Part shown: piece after piece, positions 1 through 16,897 of the stretch
Layout of the letters: each line of letters starts with the position of its first letter
Numbering within the stretch: the first letter of the stretch is position 1
NCBI GenBank assembly: GCA_947504115.1
Contig: CANNGH010000007.1
Location: 1 to 61,903 of the forward strand
Length of the DNA stretch: 61,903 nucleotides
DNA from: an uncultured Sedimentitalea sp.
GTDB taxonomy: Bacteria; Pseudomonadota; Alphaproteobacteria; Rhodobacterales; Rhodobacteraceae
Direction: 5' to 3'
Program-made: the position numbers and the translations under genes
The notes under the pieces: model-generated
Told to the model about the DNA's origin: nothing
Databases searched by the model: none
The model's input: the letters and a program-made list of their open reading frames with translations, nothing else

Positions 1-77
1 GTCTTGCCGTGGTCAACATGCCCGATCGTGCCGATGTTCACATGCGGTTTGTTGCGTTCAAACTTTGACTTTGCCAT
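1..77 (-). CDS. tuf: Elongation factor Tu, N-terminal fragment (cut by window edge)
   Basis: Only the first 25 codons are in the window. They read MAKSKFERNKPHVNIGTIGH and continue into VDHGKT, the standard EF-Tu start with the beginning of the P-loop. EF-Tu delivers aminoacyl-tRNA to the ribosome as a GTPase. A perfect AGGAGG ribosome binding site precedes the ATG. It is the last visible gene of the rpsL-rpsG-fusA-tuf order, separated from fusA by a palindromic repeat. The rest of the gene lies beyond position 1. Confidence 0.95.
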   Translation of the reverse strand, partial: MAKSKFERNKPHVNIGTIGHVDHGK

Positions 78-102
78 GATGGCCTCCTGTTATCGTTCGG
101 AT

Positions 103-155
103 GGCGGGGTGAACCCCGCCCTACGGTGTATGGGTAGGGCGGGGTTCACCCCGCC
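103..155. repeat. Paired REP-like palindromes between fusA and tuf
   Basis: Two copies of one 22-bp element (103-124 and 134-155) stand head to head as a perfect inverted repeat around a 9-bp loop. Each copy is itself an 8+2+8 palindrome, GGCGGGGTTCACCCCGCC, flanked by GTAG on one side. The same element recurs at 8806-8827, 14437-14458 and 15755-15776, always between genes of the super-operon. The structure could fold strongly in the fusA-tuf mRNA. Function is unknown; it resembles REP/BIME elements of other bacteria. Confidence 0.85.
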
Positions 156-161
156 ACCCGC

Positions 162-2285
162 TCAAGCGTATTTTGCCTGGATTTCGTCGCTGATATTCTG
201 CGGCACCGGGTCGTAGTGGTCGAACTGCATGGTGAAGTTCGCCCGGCCCGAGCTCATCGAACGCAGCGTATTGATATAGCCGAACATGTTCGCCAGCGGT
301 ACCATCGCGTCGATTGCAATGGCGTTGCCGCGGTTTTCCTGGCCGGTCACCTGCCCGCGCCGCGACGTCAGATCGCCGATCACGTTGCCGGTGTATTCCT
401 CGGGGCAGATCACCTCGACCTTCATGATCGGCTCCAGCAGCTTCGCACCGGCCTTGCGCATGCCTTCGCGCATACCCATGCGGGCAGCGATCTCGAACGC
501 GAGCACCGACGAGTCCACGTCGTGGAACTTGCCGTCCACCAGCGCGACCTTGAAGTCGATCACCGGGAAGCCCGCCAGCGGCCCGCTATCCATGACGGAG
601 CGGATGCCTTTCTCGACGCCGGGAATGTATTCCTTGGGAACCGAACCGCCGACGATGCGGGATTCGAAGGAATAGCCCTCGCCCGGCTCGGTCGGCGAGA
701 TGATCATCTTGACCTCGGCGAACTGACCCGACCCACCAGATTGCTTCTTGTGGGTATAGGTGTGCTCGACCTCTCGCGAGATGGTTTCGCGATAGGCCAC
801 CTGCGGTGCACCGATATTGGCCTCGACCTTGAATTCCCGCTTGAGGCGATCCACCAGGATATCAAGGTGAAGTTCGCCCATGCCCTTCATGATGGTCTGG
901 CCGGATTCCATATCGGTTTCGATGCGGAAAGACGGATCTTCCGCGGCCAGACGCGCCAGCCCCTGGCTCATCTTTTCCTGGTCGGCCTTGGTCTTGGGCT
1001 CGACGGCGATCTCGATCACCGGATCGGGGAAGTTCATGGTTTCCAGAACCACCGGATGCTTGGGATCGCAGAGCGTGTCGCCCGTTGTCGTGTCCTTCAG
1101 CCCCGCCAATGCGATGATGTCGCCCGAGAACGCCTCGTCGATCTCTTCGCGGTTGATGGCATGCATCATCATCATGCGGCCGATGCGCTCTTTCTTGCCT
1201 TTGGTCGAGTTCTGGACCGTATCGCCTTTCTTCAGCACGCCCGAGTAGATGCGCGCGAAGGTCAGCGAGCCGACGAAGGGATCGTTCATGATCTTGAACG
1301 CCAGTCCCGAGAACGGCATGGAATCATCGGCGCGGCGCGCGATGTTGCGCGTCTCGGTCTCGTCGTCGGGCGCAAAGCCCATGTAATCGACCACATCCTC
1401 CGGGCTGGGAAGATAATCCACAACCGCGTTCAGCAGCGGCTGCACGCCCTTGTTCTTGAACGCCGAACCGCAGAGGACGGGCACAAAGCTGAGCGACAGC
1501 GTGCCCTTGCGGATCAGCGCCCGCAGGGTCGGAATGTCCGGCTCGTCGCCTTCCAGATAGGCCTCCATCGCGTCATCGTCCATCTCGACCGCGGTCTCGA
1601 TGAGGTTGGCGCGCCACTCCTCGGCCGTTGCCTGGAGGCTGTCGCGGATCGGACCGCGCACCCAGCTGGCACCCAGATCCTCGCCCTTCCAGACCCATTC
1701 CTGCATGGTGATCAGATCGACGATGCCTTCAAGCTCGCTTTCGGAACCGATGGGAATCTGGATCGGCGCCGGAATTGCCCCGGTGCGATCCTTGATCATC
1801 TTCACGCAATTGAAGAAATCGGCGCCGATCTTGTCCATCTTGTTGACGAAGACAATCCGCGGAACCTTGTAGCGATCGGCCTGACGCCACACGGTTTCGG
1901 TCTGCGGCTCGACACCGGCATTGGCGTCCAGCACTGCGACCGCACCGTCAAGAACCGCCAGCGAACGCTCGACCTCGATGGTGAAGTCGACGTGGCCGGG
2001 CGTGTCGATGATGTTCATGCGGTACTTGGTTTCGGACGTCCCCTCTGAGGTGGGGTCTTCCTGCCATTGCCAGAACGTCGTGGTCGCAGCCGAGGTGATC
2101 GTGATGCCACGCTCCTGCTCCTGCTCCATCCAGTCCATGGTCGACGCACCCTCGTGCGTCTCGCCCATGGCGTGATTCTTGCCCGTATAGAACAGGATCC
2201 GCTCGCTGCAGGTGGTCTTGCCCGCATCGATATGGGCCATGATACCGAAGTTGCGGTAGTGATCGAGCTGATAGTCGCGTGCCAT
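162..2285 (-). CDS. fusA: Elongation factor G
   Basis: This is the translocation GTPase, 707 residues, full family length. The G1 loop AHIDAGKTT is at residues 17-25, the G3 motif DTPGH at 94-98 and the G4 motif NKMD near 148. The C-terminal domains IV and V are complete. It acts in the cytoplasm, moving tRNA-mRNA on the ribosome and helping to split ribosomes with RRF. It follows rpsG in the str operon with a 44-bp gap that contains a perfect hairpin (2305-2322), and precedes tuf. The ATG is preceded by a purine-rich AGAGG. Confidence 0.98.
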   Translation of the reverse strand: MARDYQLDHYRNFGIMAHIDAGKTTCSERILFYTGKNHAMGETHEGASTMDWMEQEQERGITITSAATTTFWQWQEDPTSEGTSETKYRMNIIDTPGHVDFTIEVERSLAVLDGAVAVLDANAGVEPQTETVWRQADRYKVPRIVFVNKMDKIGADFFNCVKMIKDRTGAIPAPIQIPIGSESELEGIVDLITMQEWVWKGEDLGASWVRGPIRDSLQATAEEWRANLIETAVEMDDDAMEAYLEGDEPDIPTLRALIRKGTLSLSFVPVLCGSAFKNKGVQPLLNAVVDYLPSPEDVVDYMGFAPDDETETRNIARRADDSMPFSGLAFKIMNDPFVGSLTFARIYSGVLKKGDTVQNSTKGKKERIGRMMMMHAINREEIDEAFSGDIIALAGLKDTTTGDTLCDPKHPVVLETMNFPDPVIEIAVEPKTKADQEKMSQGLARLAAEDPSFRIETDMESGQTIMKGMGELHLDILVDRLKREFKVEANIGAPQVAYRETISREVEHTYTHKKQSGGSGQFAEVKMIISPTEPGEGYSFESRIVGGSVPKEYIPGVEKGIRSVMDSGPLAGFPVIDFKVALVDGKFHDVDSSVLAFEIAARMGMREGMRKAGAKLLEPIMKVEVICPEEYTGNVIGDLTSRRGQVTGQENRGNAIAIDAMVPLANMFGYINTLRSMSSGRANFTMQFDHYDPVPQNISDEIQAKYA

Positions 2286-2304
2286 AGTCAGGTGCCTCTA
2301 GATG

Positions 2305-2322
2305 CGCCGGGATGTCCCGGCG
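2305..2322. repeat. 18-bp palindrome between rpsG and fusA
   Basis: CGCCGGGATGTCCCGGCG is a perfect 8+2+8 palindrome, about 20 bp upstream of the fusA start. It has the same arm length and loop size as the repeat at 103-155 and is also followed by GTAG, but the arm sequence differs. It could form a hairpin in the rpsG-fusA mRNA and affect stability or fusA translation; that is inference. Confidence 0.6.
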
Positions 2323-2329
2323 GTAGGTA

Positions 2330-2812
<483 letters not shown>

Positions 2813-3184
2813 TTATTTCGGACGCTTGGCGCCGTATTTCGAACGGCGCTGCTTGCGGTCTTTGACGCCCTGGGTGTCCAGAACACCGCGCAGGATGTGA
2901 TAGCGCACACCGGGAAGGTCCTTGACACGACCGCCACGGATCAGCACGACCGAGTGCTCCTGCAGGTTGTGGCTTTCGCCGGGAATATAGGAAATCACCT
3001 CGTAACCATTGGTCAGGCGCACCTTGGCGACCTTCCGCATGGCCGAGTTCGGCTTCTTCGGTGTGGTGGTATAGACGCGTGTGCAGACGCCGCGTTTCTG
3101 CGGGCACTGCTCCAGGTGCATCGACTTCGAGCGTTTGACTTTCGGCTGCCGCGGCTTGCGGATCAGCTGCTGGATCGTTGGCAT
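2813..3184 (-). CDS. rpsL: 30S ribosomal protein S12
   Basis: The 123-residue protein is standard length. The decoding-centre loop [10 protein letters not shown] (residues 42-51) is intact, so the usual streptomycin-resistance substitutions at these lysines are absent. The second conserved stretch, [17 protein letters not shown], is also intact. S12 sits at the decoding site and controls translational accuracy. It is the first gene of the str operon, with a long leader (about 250 bp) from a good sigma-70 promoter at 3437-3465. Confidence 0.98.
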   Translation of the reverse strand: MPTIQQLIRKPRQPKVKRSKSMHLEQCPQKRGVCTRVYTTTPKKPNSAMRKVAKVRLTNGYEVISYIPGESHNLQEHSVVLIRGGRVKDLPGVRYHILRGVLDTQGVKDRKQRRSKYGAKRPK

Positions 3185-3208
3185 TCCGGTTCTTTCCCCG
3201 TCTCAACA

Positions 3209-3237
3209 ACACATGTGTGTGCACGCATGCGCGTGCG
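3209..3237. other. 29-bp alternating purine-pyrimidine tract (possible Z-DNA)
   Basis: Every base from 3209 to 3237 alternates purine and pyrimidine, built from CA/TG and CG steps (core CACATGTGTGTGCACGC). Such tracts can adopt left-handed Z-DNA under negative supercoiling. It lies in the untranslated leader only 25 bp upstream of the rpsL start. Inside the 375-bp gap 3185-3559 the only other signal seen is the promoter at 3437-3465. Confidence 0.6.
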
Positions 3238-3436
3238 GTTCAATCTGACGTCCTGCGCGTCCGCAAGCCGCCCGGCACGCCCCTGATTCCAGCGACGCAA
3301 AAAAGCCGCCTTCGCCCCAGATTCAGGAACGACGCGGTGGGTATCCAGAGGATCGGGCCATTTTTCAGACCGGATCATGACCACTTCAATACTGAAGTCG
3401 GCAATTGGGGCGACCCCCGGCAGCCGAGATAGCGGG

Positions 3437-3465
3437 CGTATAAGGGGAGTCGCGCATGGTGTCAA
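3437..3465 (-). promoter_or_regulatory. Sigma-70-type promoter of the str operon
   Basis: Read on the minus strand there is a consensus -35 TTGACA (3460-3465), a 17-bp spacer and a -10 TATACG (3437-3442). It points at rpsL, with transcription starting about 250 bp upstream of the rpsL ATG. This separates transcription of rpsL-rpsG-fusA-tuf from the rpoBC operon upstream. Confidence 0.75.
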
Positions 3466-3559
3466 CACTCTGCGATGCCTGTGCGCACACGCCATTCCCC
3501 TCCCCTGCGGGTCGCGCGGCCCAAGGCCCCCGAATAAGCAAGCCGACGAAGGGAATCGG

Positions 3560-4366
3560 CTAAAGCGCCTTCAGATCCGCAATGCCCGTTTCGAAATGCG
3601 CCTGCAACTGCGCCTCGATCATGTCTTGCGTCATCTTGCGGGTCAAACCCATCTGTGCCGGGTTCGATTTGTTGTCGCCGTGGATCGTGCGGATGAACGC
3701 GGGTTCGGAAATGTCCGAAAACGTATTGAAATGCTGCGCCAGTTTCCGGTGGTTGAAGCGATAGGGGTTGGCGGAATGACCCGCCGGCGCCACGAGCGTG
3801 GTTCCCGTCGACAGCGGCGCGCGCTCGACGGCGTCGAACACTTCGGGCTCCGGGCCATCGTTGCGAACGTAAAATCCGCGATTATAGGCGATGATGAACG
3901 ACGTCTGCGCGCCTTGCAGGGCCAGCAATCCATCCGCGAGCCGCCGCGTGCGAGCGACGAAGTTCCGATCCACCGCGTCGTCATCATCCAGCCGGAACAT
4001 CGCGCGATGGCTGAACCCGGTCTGGGGCAGGGACTCATATCCCTTTCGCAACAGGCGGTAATGATTGCTCGTGTCGACCGCGCGGCAATGAATGTTCGGG
4101 ATCGGGTCCAGCAACGCCTTCAGCCGATCCAGATAGCGTTCCGGCATCGACTGGGCCGTCAGGACGACCGCCTCGAAATCGGCGTCGGTCTGGCGAAGCA
4201 GCGACGGCAGGCAAAGCCGCTCGAACAGGCGAAACCGCAACGCCATCCGTTCCGGCGAAAACAGATGCGCCGCCGTCTCCTCCAGCGTGGCGAACCGTTC
4301 GGCATAATAGGTCGGCGTCAGCACGGAAAAGCGCAGCAGCCCGACGATCTTGATACGCGGTTTCAT
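3560..4366 (-). CDS. Putative rhamnosyltransferase (PF11316-like glycosyltransferase)
   Basis: The 268-residue protein resembles the Rhamno_transf family: N-terminal LLRFSVLTPTYYAERF, then FERLCLPSLLRQTDADFEAVVLTAQSMP, and an acidic FRLDDDDAVD motif near residue 138 that fits the metal/nucleotide-sugar site of a GT-A fold. No signal peptide or membrane segment is seen, so it probably acts in the cytoplasm on cell-surface glycan precursors. It is a single gene wedged between rpoC and rpsL, isolated by the rpoC terminator upstream and the str promoter downstream. The sugar donor is not certain from sequence. Confidence 0.75.
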   Translation of the reverse strand: MKPRIKIVGLLRFSVLTPTYYAERFATLEETAAHLFSPERMALRFRLFERLCLPSLLRQTDADFEAVVLTAQSMPERYLDRLKALLDPIPNIHCRAVDTSNHYRLLRKGYESLPQTGFSHRAMFRLDDDDAVDRNFVARTRRLADGLLALQGAQTSFIIAYNRGFYVRNDGPEPEVFDAVERAPLSTGTTLVAPAGHSANPYRFNHRKLAQHFNTFSDISEPAFIRTIHGDNKSNPAQMGLTRKMTQDMIEAQLQAHFETGIADLKAL

Positions 4367-4443
4367 CGACCGGTCTCCGTCTTGTTTCGGGCTGGGTCAT
4401 AGCTTTGTTTGATCGGCGGCAAAAGTCACACGGCAATAAGAAA

Positions 4444-4470
4444 CCCCCGCGCCGGGTTGCGGCGCGGGGG
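4444..4470 (-). terminator. Rho-independent terminator after rpoC
   Basis: A perfect 10-bp GC stem (CCCCCGCGCC / GGCGCGGGGG) with a 7-base loop lies 26 bp past the rpoC stop. On the minus strand it is followed by TTTCTTATT, a U-rich tail. It should end the rpoBC transcript before the rhamnosyltransferase gene. The plus-strand side also has a short T run. Confidence 0.85.
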
Positions 4471-4496
4471 CTTTTATCGGCACGTCGCGTGCGGGA

Positions 4497-8735
<4,239 letters not shown>

Positions 8736-8805
8736 TTTGATACCTCGAATATCGGTTTGGAGATGGACCGGCATGGCGACGCATGCGCCGCCCTGCCGTC
8801 AGGCC

Positions 8806-8827
8806 GTAGGGCGGGGTTCACCCCGCC
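8806..8827. repeat. REP-like palindrome between rpoB and rpoC
   Basis: This is an exact copy of the 22-bp element at 134-155 (GTAG plus GGCGGGGTTCACCCCGCC). Just before it, at 8773-8796, a diverged copy in the opposite orientation can be recognised (ATGGCG..., ...CCGCCCTGC). The locus is thus a decayed version of the head-to-head pair found between fusA and tuf. It lies immediately after the rpoB stop codon. Confidence 0.8.
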
Positions 8828-8838
8828 ATCCGTGCCCG

Positions 8839-12975
<4,137 letters not shown>

Positions 12976-13123
12976 GTCAGGTGTCACCTTTTCAGTTTCT
13001 CACCGGTCAAGGATGCCGTCGGGCTTCGGCATCTTGCCCATACGAGAGGGCGGGTTCGGATCAATTCATGGCCACCGTCCCGAGTGGCGGCCTCCCGATC
13101 CTGCGAACCTCGCCTGAGAAAAC

Positions 13124-13142
13124 GCCCCTTCGAACGGGGGGC
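13124..13142 (-). terminator. Attenuator-like hairpin between rplL and rpoB
   Basis: On the minus strand a GCCCC...GGGGC stem-loop closing on GTTCGAA is followed by GTTTTC, a short U-run. It lies about 150 bp upstream of rpoB. Partial terminators in the rplL-rpoB gap are known in E. coli, where they lower rpoBC expression relative to ribosomal proteins. The role here is inferred from position and shape. Confidence 0.5.
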
Positions 13143-13164
13143 CTTTTCCAAGACAGGTTCGGCC

Positions 13165-13186
13165 GGATCCGGAAATTCCCGGATCC
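13165..13186. other. Perfect hairpin in rplL-rpoB gap
   Basis: GGATCCGG and CCGGATCC form a perfect 8-bp stem around a 6-base loop, about 60 bp downstream of the rplL stop. There is no U-tract, so it is not a simple terminator. An RNase processing site or a 3' stabiliser of the rplL message is possible. Confidence 0.45.
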
Positions 13187-13244
13187 AGCCTGATTCAATC
13201 ACCCCAATGCGCCATCGCGGCTTCGGGGCGCGACCGATACCGGC

Positions 13245-13619
13245 TTACGCCAGTTCGACCTCGGCACCGGCTGCTTCCAGCTTGCCCTTGACGTCTTCGG
13301 CTTCGGCCTTGTCGACGCCTTCCTTGATCTTGCCGCCGGCTTCGACCAGTTCCTTGGCCTCTTTCAGGCCCAGACCGGTCAATGCGCGGACTTCCTTGAT
13401 CACGTTGATCTTGGAGGCGCCGGCGTTCTTCAGGACGACGTCGAATTCGGTCTGCTCTTCTTCGGCAGCGCCGCCCGCATCCGCGGGGCCGGCCATCATC
13501 ACCGCGCCACCAGCGGCGGGTTCGATGCCATATTCGTCCTTGAGGATGGTTTTCAGTTCTTGTGCTTCCAGCAGGGTCAGACCGACGATCTCTTCTGCCA
13601 GTTTCTTCAGATCAGCCAT
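13245..13619 (-). CDS. rplL: 50S ribosomal protein L7/L12
   Basis: The 124-residue acidic protein has the L7/L12 layout: N-terminal dimerisation helix ([22 protein letters not shown]), an alanine/glycine-rich hinge at about 35-55, and the C-terminal factor-binding domain ([21 protein letters not shown]...). It forms the ribosomal stalk that recruits EF-Tu, EF-G and other GTPases. It lies 74 bp downstream of rplJ, its stalk-base partner, as in most bacteria. Confidence 0.98.
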   Translation of the reverse strand: MADLKKLAEEIVGLTLLEAQELKTILKDEYGIEPAAGGAVMMAGPADAGGAAEEEQTEFDVVLKNAGASKINVIKEVRALTGLGLKEAKELVEAGGKIKEGVDKAEAEDVKGKLEAAGAEVELA

Positions 13620-13693
13620 TTTCTCAGCTCTTTCCGTTTGCTCTATATGTGTTCCAACGACGCGTATTCAACCACGTGCCGGTCTTGCGTTGC

Positions 13694-14209
13694 TCAGGCA
13701 GCCGCCTTGTCCTCGATCGTGGACAAGATGGACGCGATGTTGCTTGCAGGTACGCCAATGGCACCGGCGATGTTCGAAGCGGGCGCGCCGAGCATGCCGG
13801 CGATCTGAGCGATAAGCTCATCGCGCGACGGCATTTTCGACACGGCCTCGACACCGGCCCGGTCCAGAGCGTTCTCACCCATTGCGCCGCCAAGAATCTC
13901 GAACTTCTTGTTATCCTTGGCGAACTCCTGGGCCACCTTGGCTGCTGCCACGGGGTCCTCGGAATAGGTCAGAACGGTCATGCCCGAAAGGAGCGATGCG
14001 ATGGATTCACACGGCTTTCCCTCAAGGGCGATCTTGGCGAGCCTGTTCTTGGCAACACGCACAGATCCGCCCGCGTCGCGTGCACGCGCGCGCAGATCCT
14101 GCATTTCGACAACTGTCAGACCGACGTAGTGGGCAACCACAACGACGCCAGAGCTTTCGAAGATCTGGCCGAGTTCCTCGACCACTTTCTCTTTCTGGGC
14201 TCTATCCAC
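13694..14209 (-). CDS. rplJ: 50S ribosomal protein L10
   Basis: The 171-residue protein ([20 protein letters not shown]...) is full length for L10, which anchors L7/L12 dimers through its C-terminal helix. The start is GTG at 14209 with a GGAG ribosome binding site. It is preceded by a 285-bp leader rich in hairpins, where L10-L12 feedback on translation would act in known systems. Confidence 0.97.
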   Translation of the reverse strand: MDRAQKEKVVEELGQIFESSGVVVVAHYVGLTVVEMQDLRARARDAGGSVRVAKNRLAKIALEGKPCESIASLLSGMTVLTYSEDPVAAAKVAQEFAKDNKKFEILGGAMGENALDRAGVEAVSKMPSRDELIAQIAGMLGAPASNIAGAIGVPASNIASILSTIEDKAAA

Positions 14210-14494
14210 AGTTTCACTCCAGTCATGGGGGTTTCCCCCCGGCTCTCATTCACCCCGGCTTGCGCCGGGGCATCGGGTCCAATTTCAGGGTCCCGAGCCA
14301 AAATCACCCGAAGGTGGATGTCTCGTTTCCCATCTCGGGAAGGAATTATGCGACCCTGGGGCCGAACCCTCCGTCTCGGACAGGACAGGATCCCGAGATC
14401 CTGCCAACCGGCACCGCCGAAACGGTGCCGGATTTCGTAGGGCGGGGTTCACCCCGCCGCAGGCGCAAGGCAGGGCACACCCCGCCCGACACAA
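14210..14494 (-). promoter_or_regulatory. Structured leader upstream of rplJ (candidate L10 leader)
   Basis: The rplA-rplJ gap holds a series of perfect stem-loops: 14227-14239 (5 bp), 14253-14270 (7 bp, CCCCGGC/GCCGGGG), 14386-14403 (7 bp), 14408-14431 (9 bp, CCGGCACCG/CGGTGCCGG) and the repeat at 14437-14458. In E. coli, Bacillus and others the L10-L12 complex binds such a leader and represses rplJL translation. That this region does the same is inferred from position; the kink-turn of the known leader was not verified. Confidence 0.5.
14437..14458. repeat. REP-like palindrome between rplA and rplJ
   Basis: Exact third locus of the 22-bp GTAG-plus-palindrome element. It lies 36 bp past the rplA stop. 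A diverged GC-rich stretch follows at 14466-14490 (GGCAGGGCACACCCCGCC) and may be the remains of a partner copy. Confidence 0.8.
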
Positions 14495-15193
14495 TCACTC
14501 GGCAGTGGCCTCGGCCACATCCACCGACACGCCTGGCCCCATGGTCGAACTCAGCGCGATCTTCTTCATATAGGTGCCCTTGGCGCCCGTCGGCTTGGCG
14601 CGGGCCACGGCCCCGATGAAGGCGCGGATGTTCTCGACCAGCTTGCCTTCGTCGAACGACACCTTGCCGACACCGGCATGGACGACACCCGCCTTTTCCG
14701 CCTTGAACTGCACTTCGCCGCCTTTGGCGTTCTTGACCGCCTCGCCAACATCCATGGTCACGGTGCCGACCTTGGGGTTGGGCATCAGGTTGCGCGGCCC
14801 CAGAACCTTGCCCAGACGGCCGACGATCGGCATCATGTCCGGCGTGGCGATGCAGCGGTCGAAATTGATTTCGCCGCCCTGGATCGTCTCCATCAGATCC
14901 TCGGCACCGACGATATCGGCCCCGGCCTCTTTCGCCTCGTCCGCCTTGGCCCCGCGGGCAAAGACCGCCACGCGAACATCCTTGCCGGTGCCGTTGGGCA
15001 GACCGACGACGCCGCGCACCATCTGGTCGGCGTGGCGGGGATCGACGCCCAGGTTCAGGGCGATCTCGACGGTTTCGTCGAATTTGGCGTTGGCGTTGCT
15101 CTTGATCAGGGCCACGGCCTCCTGGACCGAAAGGTTGTCCTTTCCGTCAAAGGCTTCGCGGGCGGCGCGGGTGCGTTTTCCGATTTTTGTCAT
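14495..15193 (-). CDS. rplA: 50S ribosomal protein L1
   Basis: The 232-residue protein is standard length, with the conserved central stretch [22 protein letters not shown] split across domains. L1 forms the mobile stalk at the ribosomal E site and in many bacteria represses the rplKA message. The gene starts one base after the rplK stop, so the two are translationally linked. Confidence 0.98.
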   Translation of the reverse strand: MTKIGKRTRAAREAFDGKDNLSVQEAVALIKSNANAKFDETVEIALNLGVDPRHADQMVRGVVGLPNGTGKDVRVAVFARGAKADEAKEAGADIVGAEDLMETIQGGEINFDRCIATPDMMPIVGRLGKVLGPRNLMPNPKVGTVTMDVGEAVKNAKGGEVQFKAEKAGVVHAGVGKVSFDEGKLVENIRAFIGAVARAKPTGAKGTYMKKIALSSTMGPGVSVDVAEATAE

Positions 15194-15194
15194 C

Positions 15195-15620
15195 TTATTT
15201 CACCTCGATGCCCATGGACTTGGCCGAGCCAAGAATGATCTTCATCGCGCTTTCGATATCGTTGGCGCTGAGATCCGCCATCTTGGCCTCGGCGATTTCG
15301 CGCACCTGGGCCACGGTCACGGTGCCGACGGTGGAATGGCTGGGCGTCTTGCCGCCCGATTTCACCTTGGCCGCCTTTTTCAGGTAATACGCCGCCGGGG
15401 GCGTCTTGATGTCCATGGTAAAGGACTTGTCCTGATAATAGGTGATCACGGTCGGGCACGGCGCACCCGGCTCCATGTCGGCGGTTTTGGCGTTGAACGC
15501 CTTGCAGAATTCCATGATGTTGATGCCGCGCTGACCCAGCGCCGGGCCCACCGGCGGACTGGGATTCGCCTGCCCCGCAGGCACTTGCAGCTTCATCGAG
15601 CCGACGAGTTTCTTGGCCAT
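15195..15620 (-). CDS. rplK: 50S ribosomal protein L11
   Basis: The 141-residue protein ([40 protein letters not shown]...) carries the proline-rich N-terminal domain and the C-terminal 23S rRNA-binding domain of L11. It forms the GTPase-associated centre and is needed for RelA activation by uncharged tRNA. GGAG precedes the ATG. It is cotranscribed with rplA. Confidence 0.98.
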   Translation of the reverse strand: MAKKLVGSMKLQVPAGQANPSPPVGPALGQRGINIMEFCKAFNAKTADMEPGAPCPTVITYYQDKSFTMDIKTPPAAYYLKKAAKVKSGGKTPSHSTVGTVTVAQVREIAEAKMADLSANDIESAMKIILGSAKSMGIEVK

Positions 15621-15754
15621 GGGCCGTCTCCTTTTCTCATCGGTGCGTCAATTGCGCACCCTCGGGCCCGGAACGCGATCCGGTGCCCTGACCAGCGTGG
15701 TGCGGTTCCGGCGCGCGCGCCCTTGCCTCCCACGAACGAACGGCGCAAACGGCC

Positions 15755-15776
15755 GTAGGGCGGGGTTCACCCCGCC
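15755..15776. repeat. REP-like palindrome between nusG and rplK
   Basis: Exact fourth locus of the 22-bp GTAG-plus-palindrome element, seven bases beyond the nusG stop. It has the same orientation relative to transcription as the copies at 8806, 14437 and 134. It is single here, with no obvious inverted partner. Confidence 0.8.
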
Positions 15777-15782
15777 ATCCCG

Positions 15783-16316
15783 TCAGGTCTGCTTGGTGAC
15801 CTGCGTGAATTCCAGTTCGACCGGCGTTTCCCGGCCAAAGATCGACACCGCCACCTTCAGGCGCTGGTTGTCCTCGTCCACATCCTCGATCATGCCGTCG
15901 AAATCCTCGAACGGACCGTCGCTGACCTTGACCTTCTCGCCGATCTCGAAGTGGATCAGCGTGCGCGGAGCCTCTTCGCCCTCCTGAACGCGGTTCAGGA
16001 TCTGGTTCACCTCGGCATCGCGCATCGGCATCGGGCGGCCCTGCGGCCCGAGAAACCCGGTGACGCGGTTGATCGAGTTGATCAGATGATAACCGTGATC
16101 GGACATCTCCATGTGCACAAGCACATAGCCCGGCATGAACCGGCGCTCTGTCGTGACCTTCTTGCCGCGGCGCACCTCGATCACCTCTTCGGTGGGCACC
16201 AGAACCTCGTCGATCTGATCTTCAAGGCCCTGCTCGGCTACCGCGGTGCGGATCTGTTCTGCGATCTTCTTTTCGAAATTGGAAAGAACGCTGACCGAAT
16301 ACCACCTTTTCGCCAT
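15783..16316 (-). CDS. nusG: Transcription termination/antitermination protein NusG
   Basis: The 177-residue protein has the NGN domain (MAKRWYSVSVLSNFEKKIAEQI..., with FMPGYVLVHMEM) and a C-terminal KOW domain (KVKVSDGPFEDFDGMIEDVD). NusG binds the beta' clamp, prevents pausing, recruits Rho and couples to S10. It lies between secE (197-bp gap) and rplK, the conserved secE-nusG-rplK order. Confidence 0.98.
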   Translation of the reverse strand: MAKRWYSVSVLSNFEKKIAEQIRTAVAEQGLEDQIDEVLVPTEEVIEVRRGKKVTTERRFMPGYVLVHMEMSDHGYHLINSINRVTGFLGPQGRPMPMRDAEVNQILNRVQEGEEAPRTLIHFEIGEKVKVSDGPFEDFDGMIEDVDEDNQRLKVAVSIFGRETPVELEFTQVTKQT

Positions 16317-16474
16317 GATCCGTGTCGCCCTTGTCTTGTTCCGGCCCCGTCAACAGACGCCGAAATTCTGTCCAGTTTTCAGACGGAAGAACCGTCCATG
16401 TCGGAATGAAAAGCGGCGCGCGGCACGAATCGCCACACGCCAGATCCCGAACTTGGCGGTGACCTACCCCTGTT

Positions 16475-16495
16475 GCCCCCATAGATCAAGGGGGC
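16475..16495. other. Hairpin in the secE-nusG gap
   Basis: GCCCCC and GGGGGC form a 6-bp stem around a 9-base AT-rich loop, 18 bp past the secE stop. There is no U-tract after it on the minus strand. No convincing nusG promoter was found in the rest of this 197-bp gap. Confidence 0.35.
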
Positions 16496-16513
16496 CGGGC
16501 GGTTTTCGCCGCA

Positions 16514-16711
16514 CTACACGAAGAAGCCGAGAAGCGCCTGAAGCCCGCCGCGGATCGCCAGATCGACCAATGCAAAGAATATCGCCGTCAGCGACGCCAT
16601 GATGAAGACCATGATCGTGGTCAGAACCACCTCGCGGCGCGTCGGCCAGACGACCTTGGCAACCTCGGCGCGAACCTGCTGGATGAACTGAAGCGGATTG
16701 GTGGTGGCCAT
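16514..16711 (-). CDS. secE: Preprotein translocase subunit SecE
   Basis: The 65-residue protein is the short, single-span SecE type: an amphipathic N-terminal helix with the conserved EVAKVVWPTRREV, then one membrane segment (about residues 29-53). It clamps SecY in the inner-membrane export channel. It is the first gene of the super-operon. In many alphaproteobacteria tRNA-Trp lies directly upstream; here the upstream neighbour is instead the udgX gene, and tRNA-Trp is 18 kb away. Confidence 0.95.
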   Translation of the reverse strand: MATTNPLQFIQQVRAEVAKVVWPTRREVVLTTIMVFIMASLTAIFFALVDLAIRGGLQALLGFFV

Positions 16712-16827
16712 GTGGGCGTCGCTTTCTGATTGTGGCTGTGGGCGACATAGCTGCCCATGGCGGCAAATTCAAGGCATTGTCGATATGCTGATGGAGCACA
16801 AGTTTGCACAGCCAAGCTGAAGCAAAT

Positions 16828-16845
16828 GCCCGCCGGATGGCGGGC
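16828..16845 (-). terminator. Possible terminator after udgX
   Basis: GCCCGCC and GGCGGGC form a perfect 7-bp stem with a 4-base loop, 53 bp past the udgX stop. On the minus strand it is followed by ATTTGCTT, a weak U-rich tail. It would separate the DNA-repair pair from secE. Confidence 0.5.
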
Positions 16846-16897
16846 CGATGTGAGTGACCAGCCGACCTGGCCGCTCTCTCGCGCTTGATCGTGCAGT

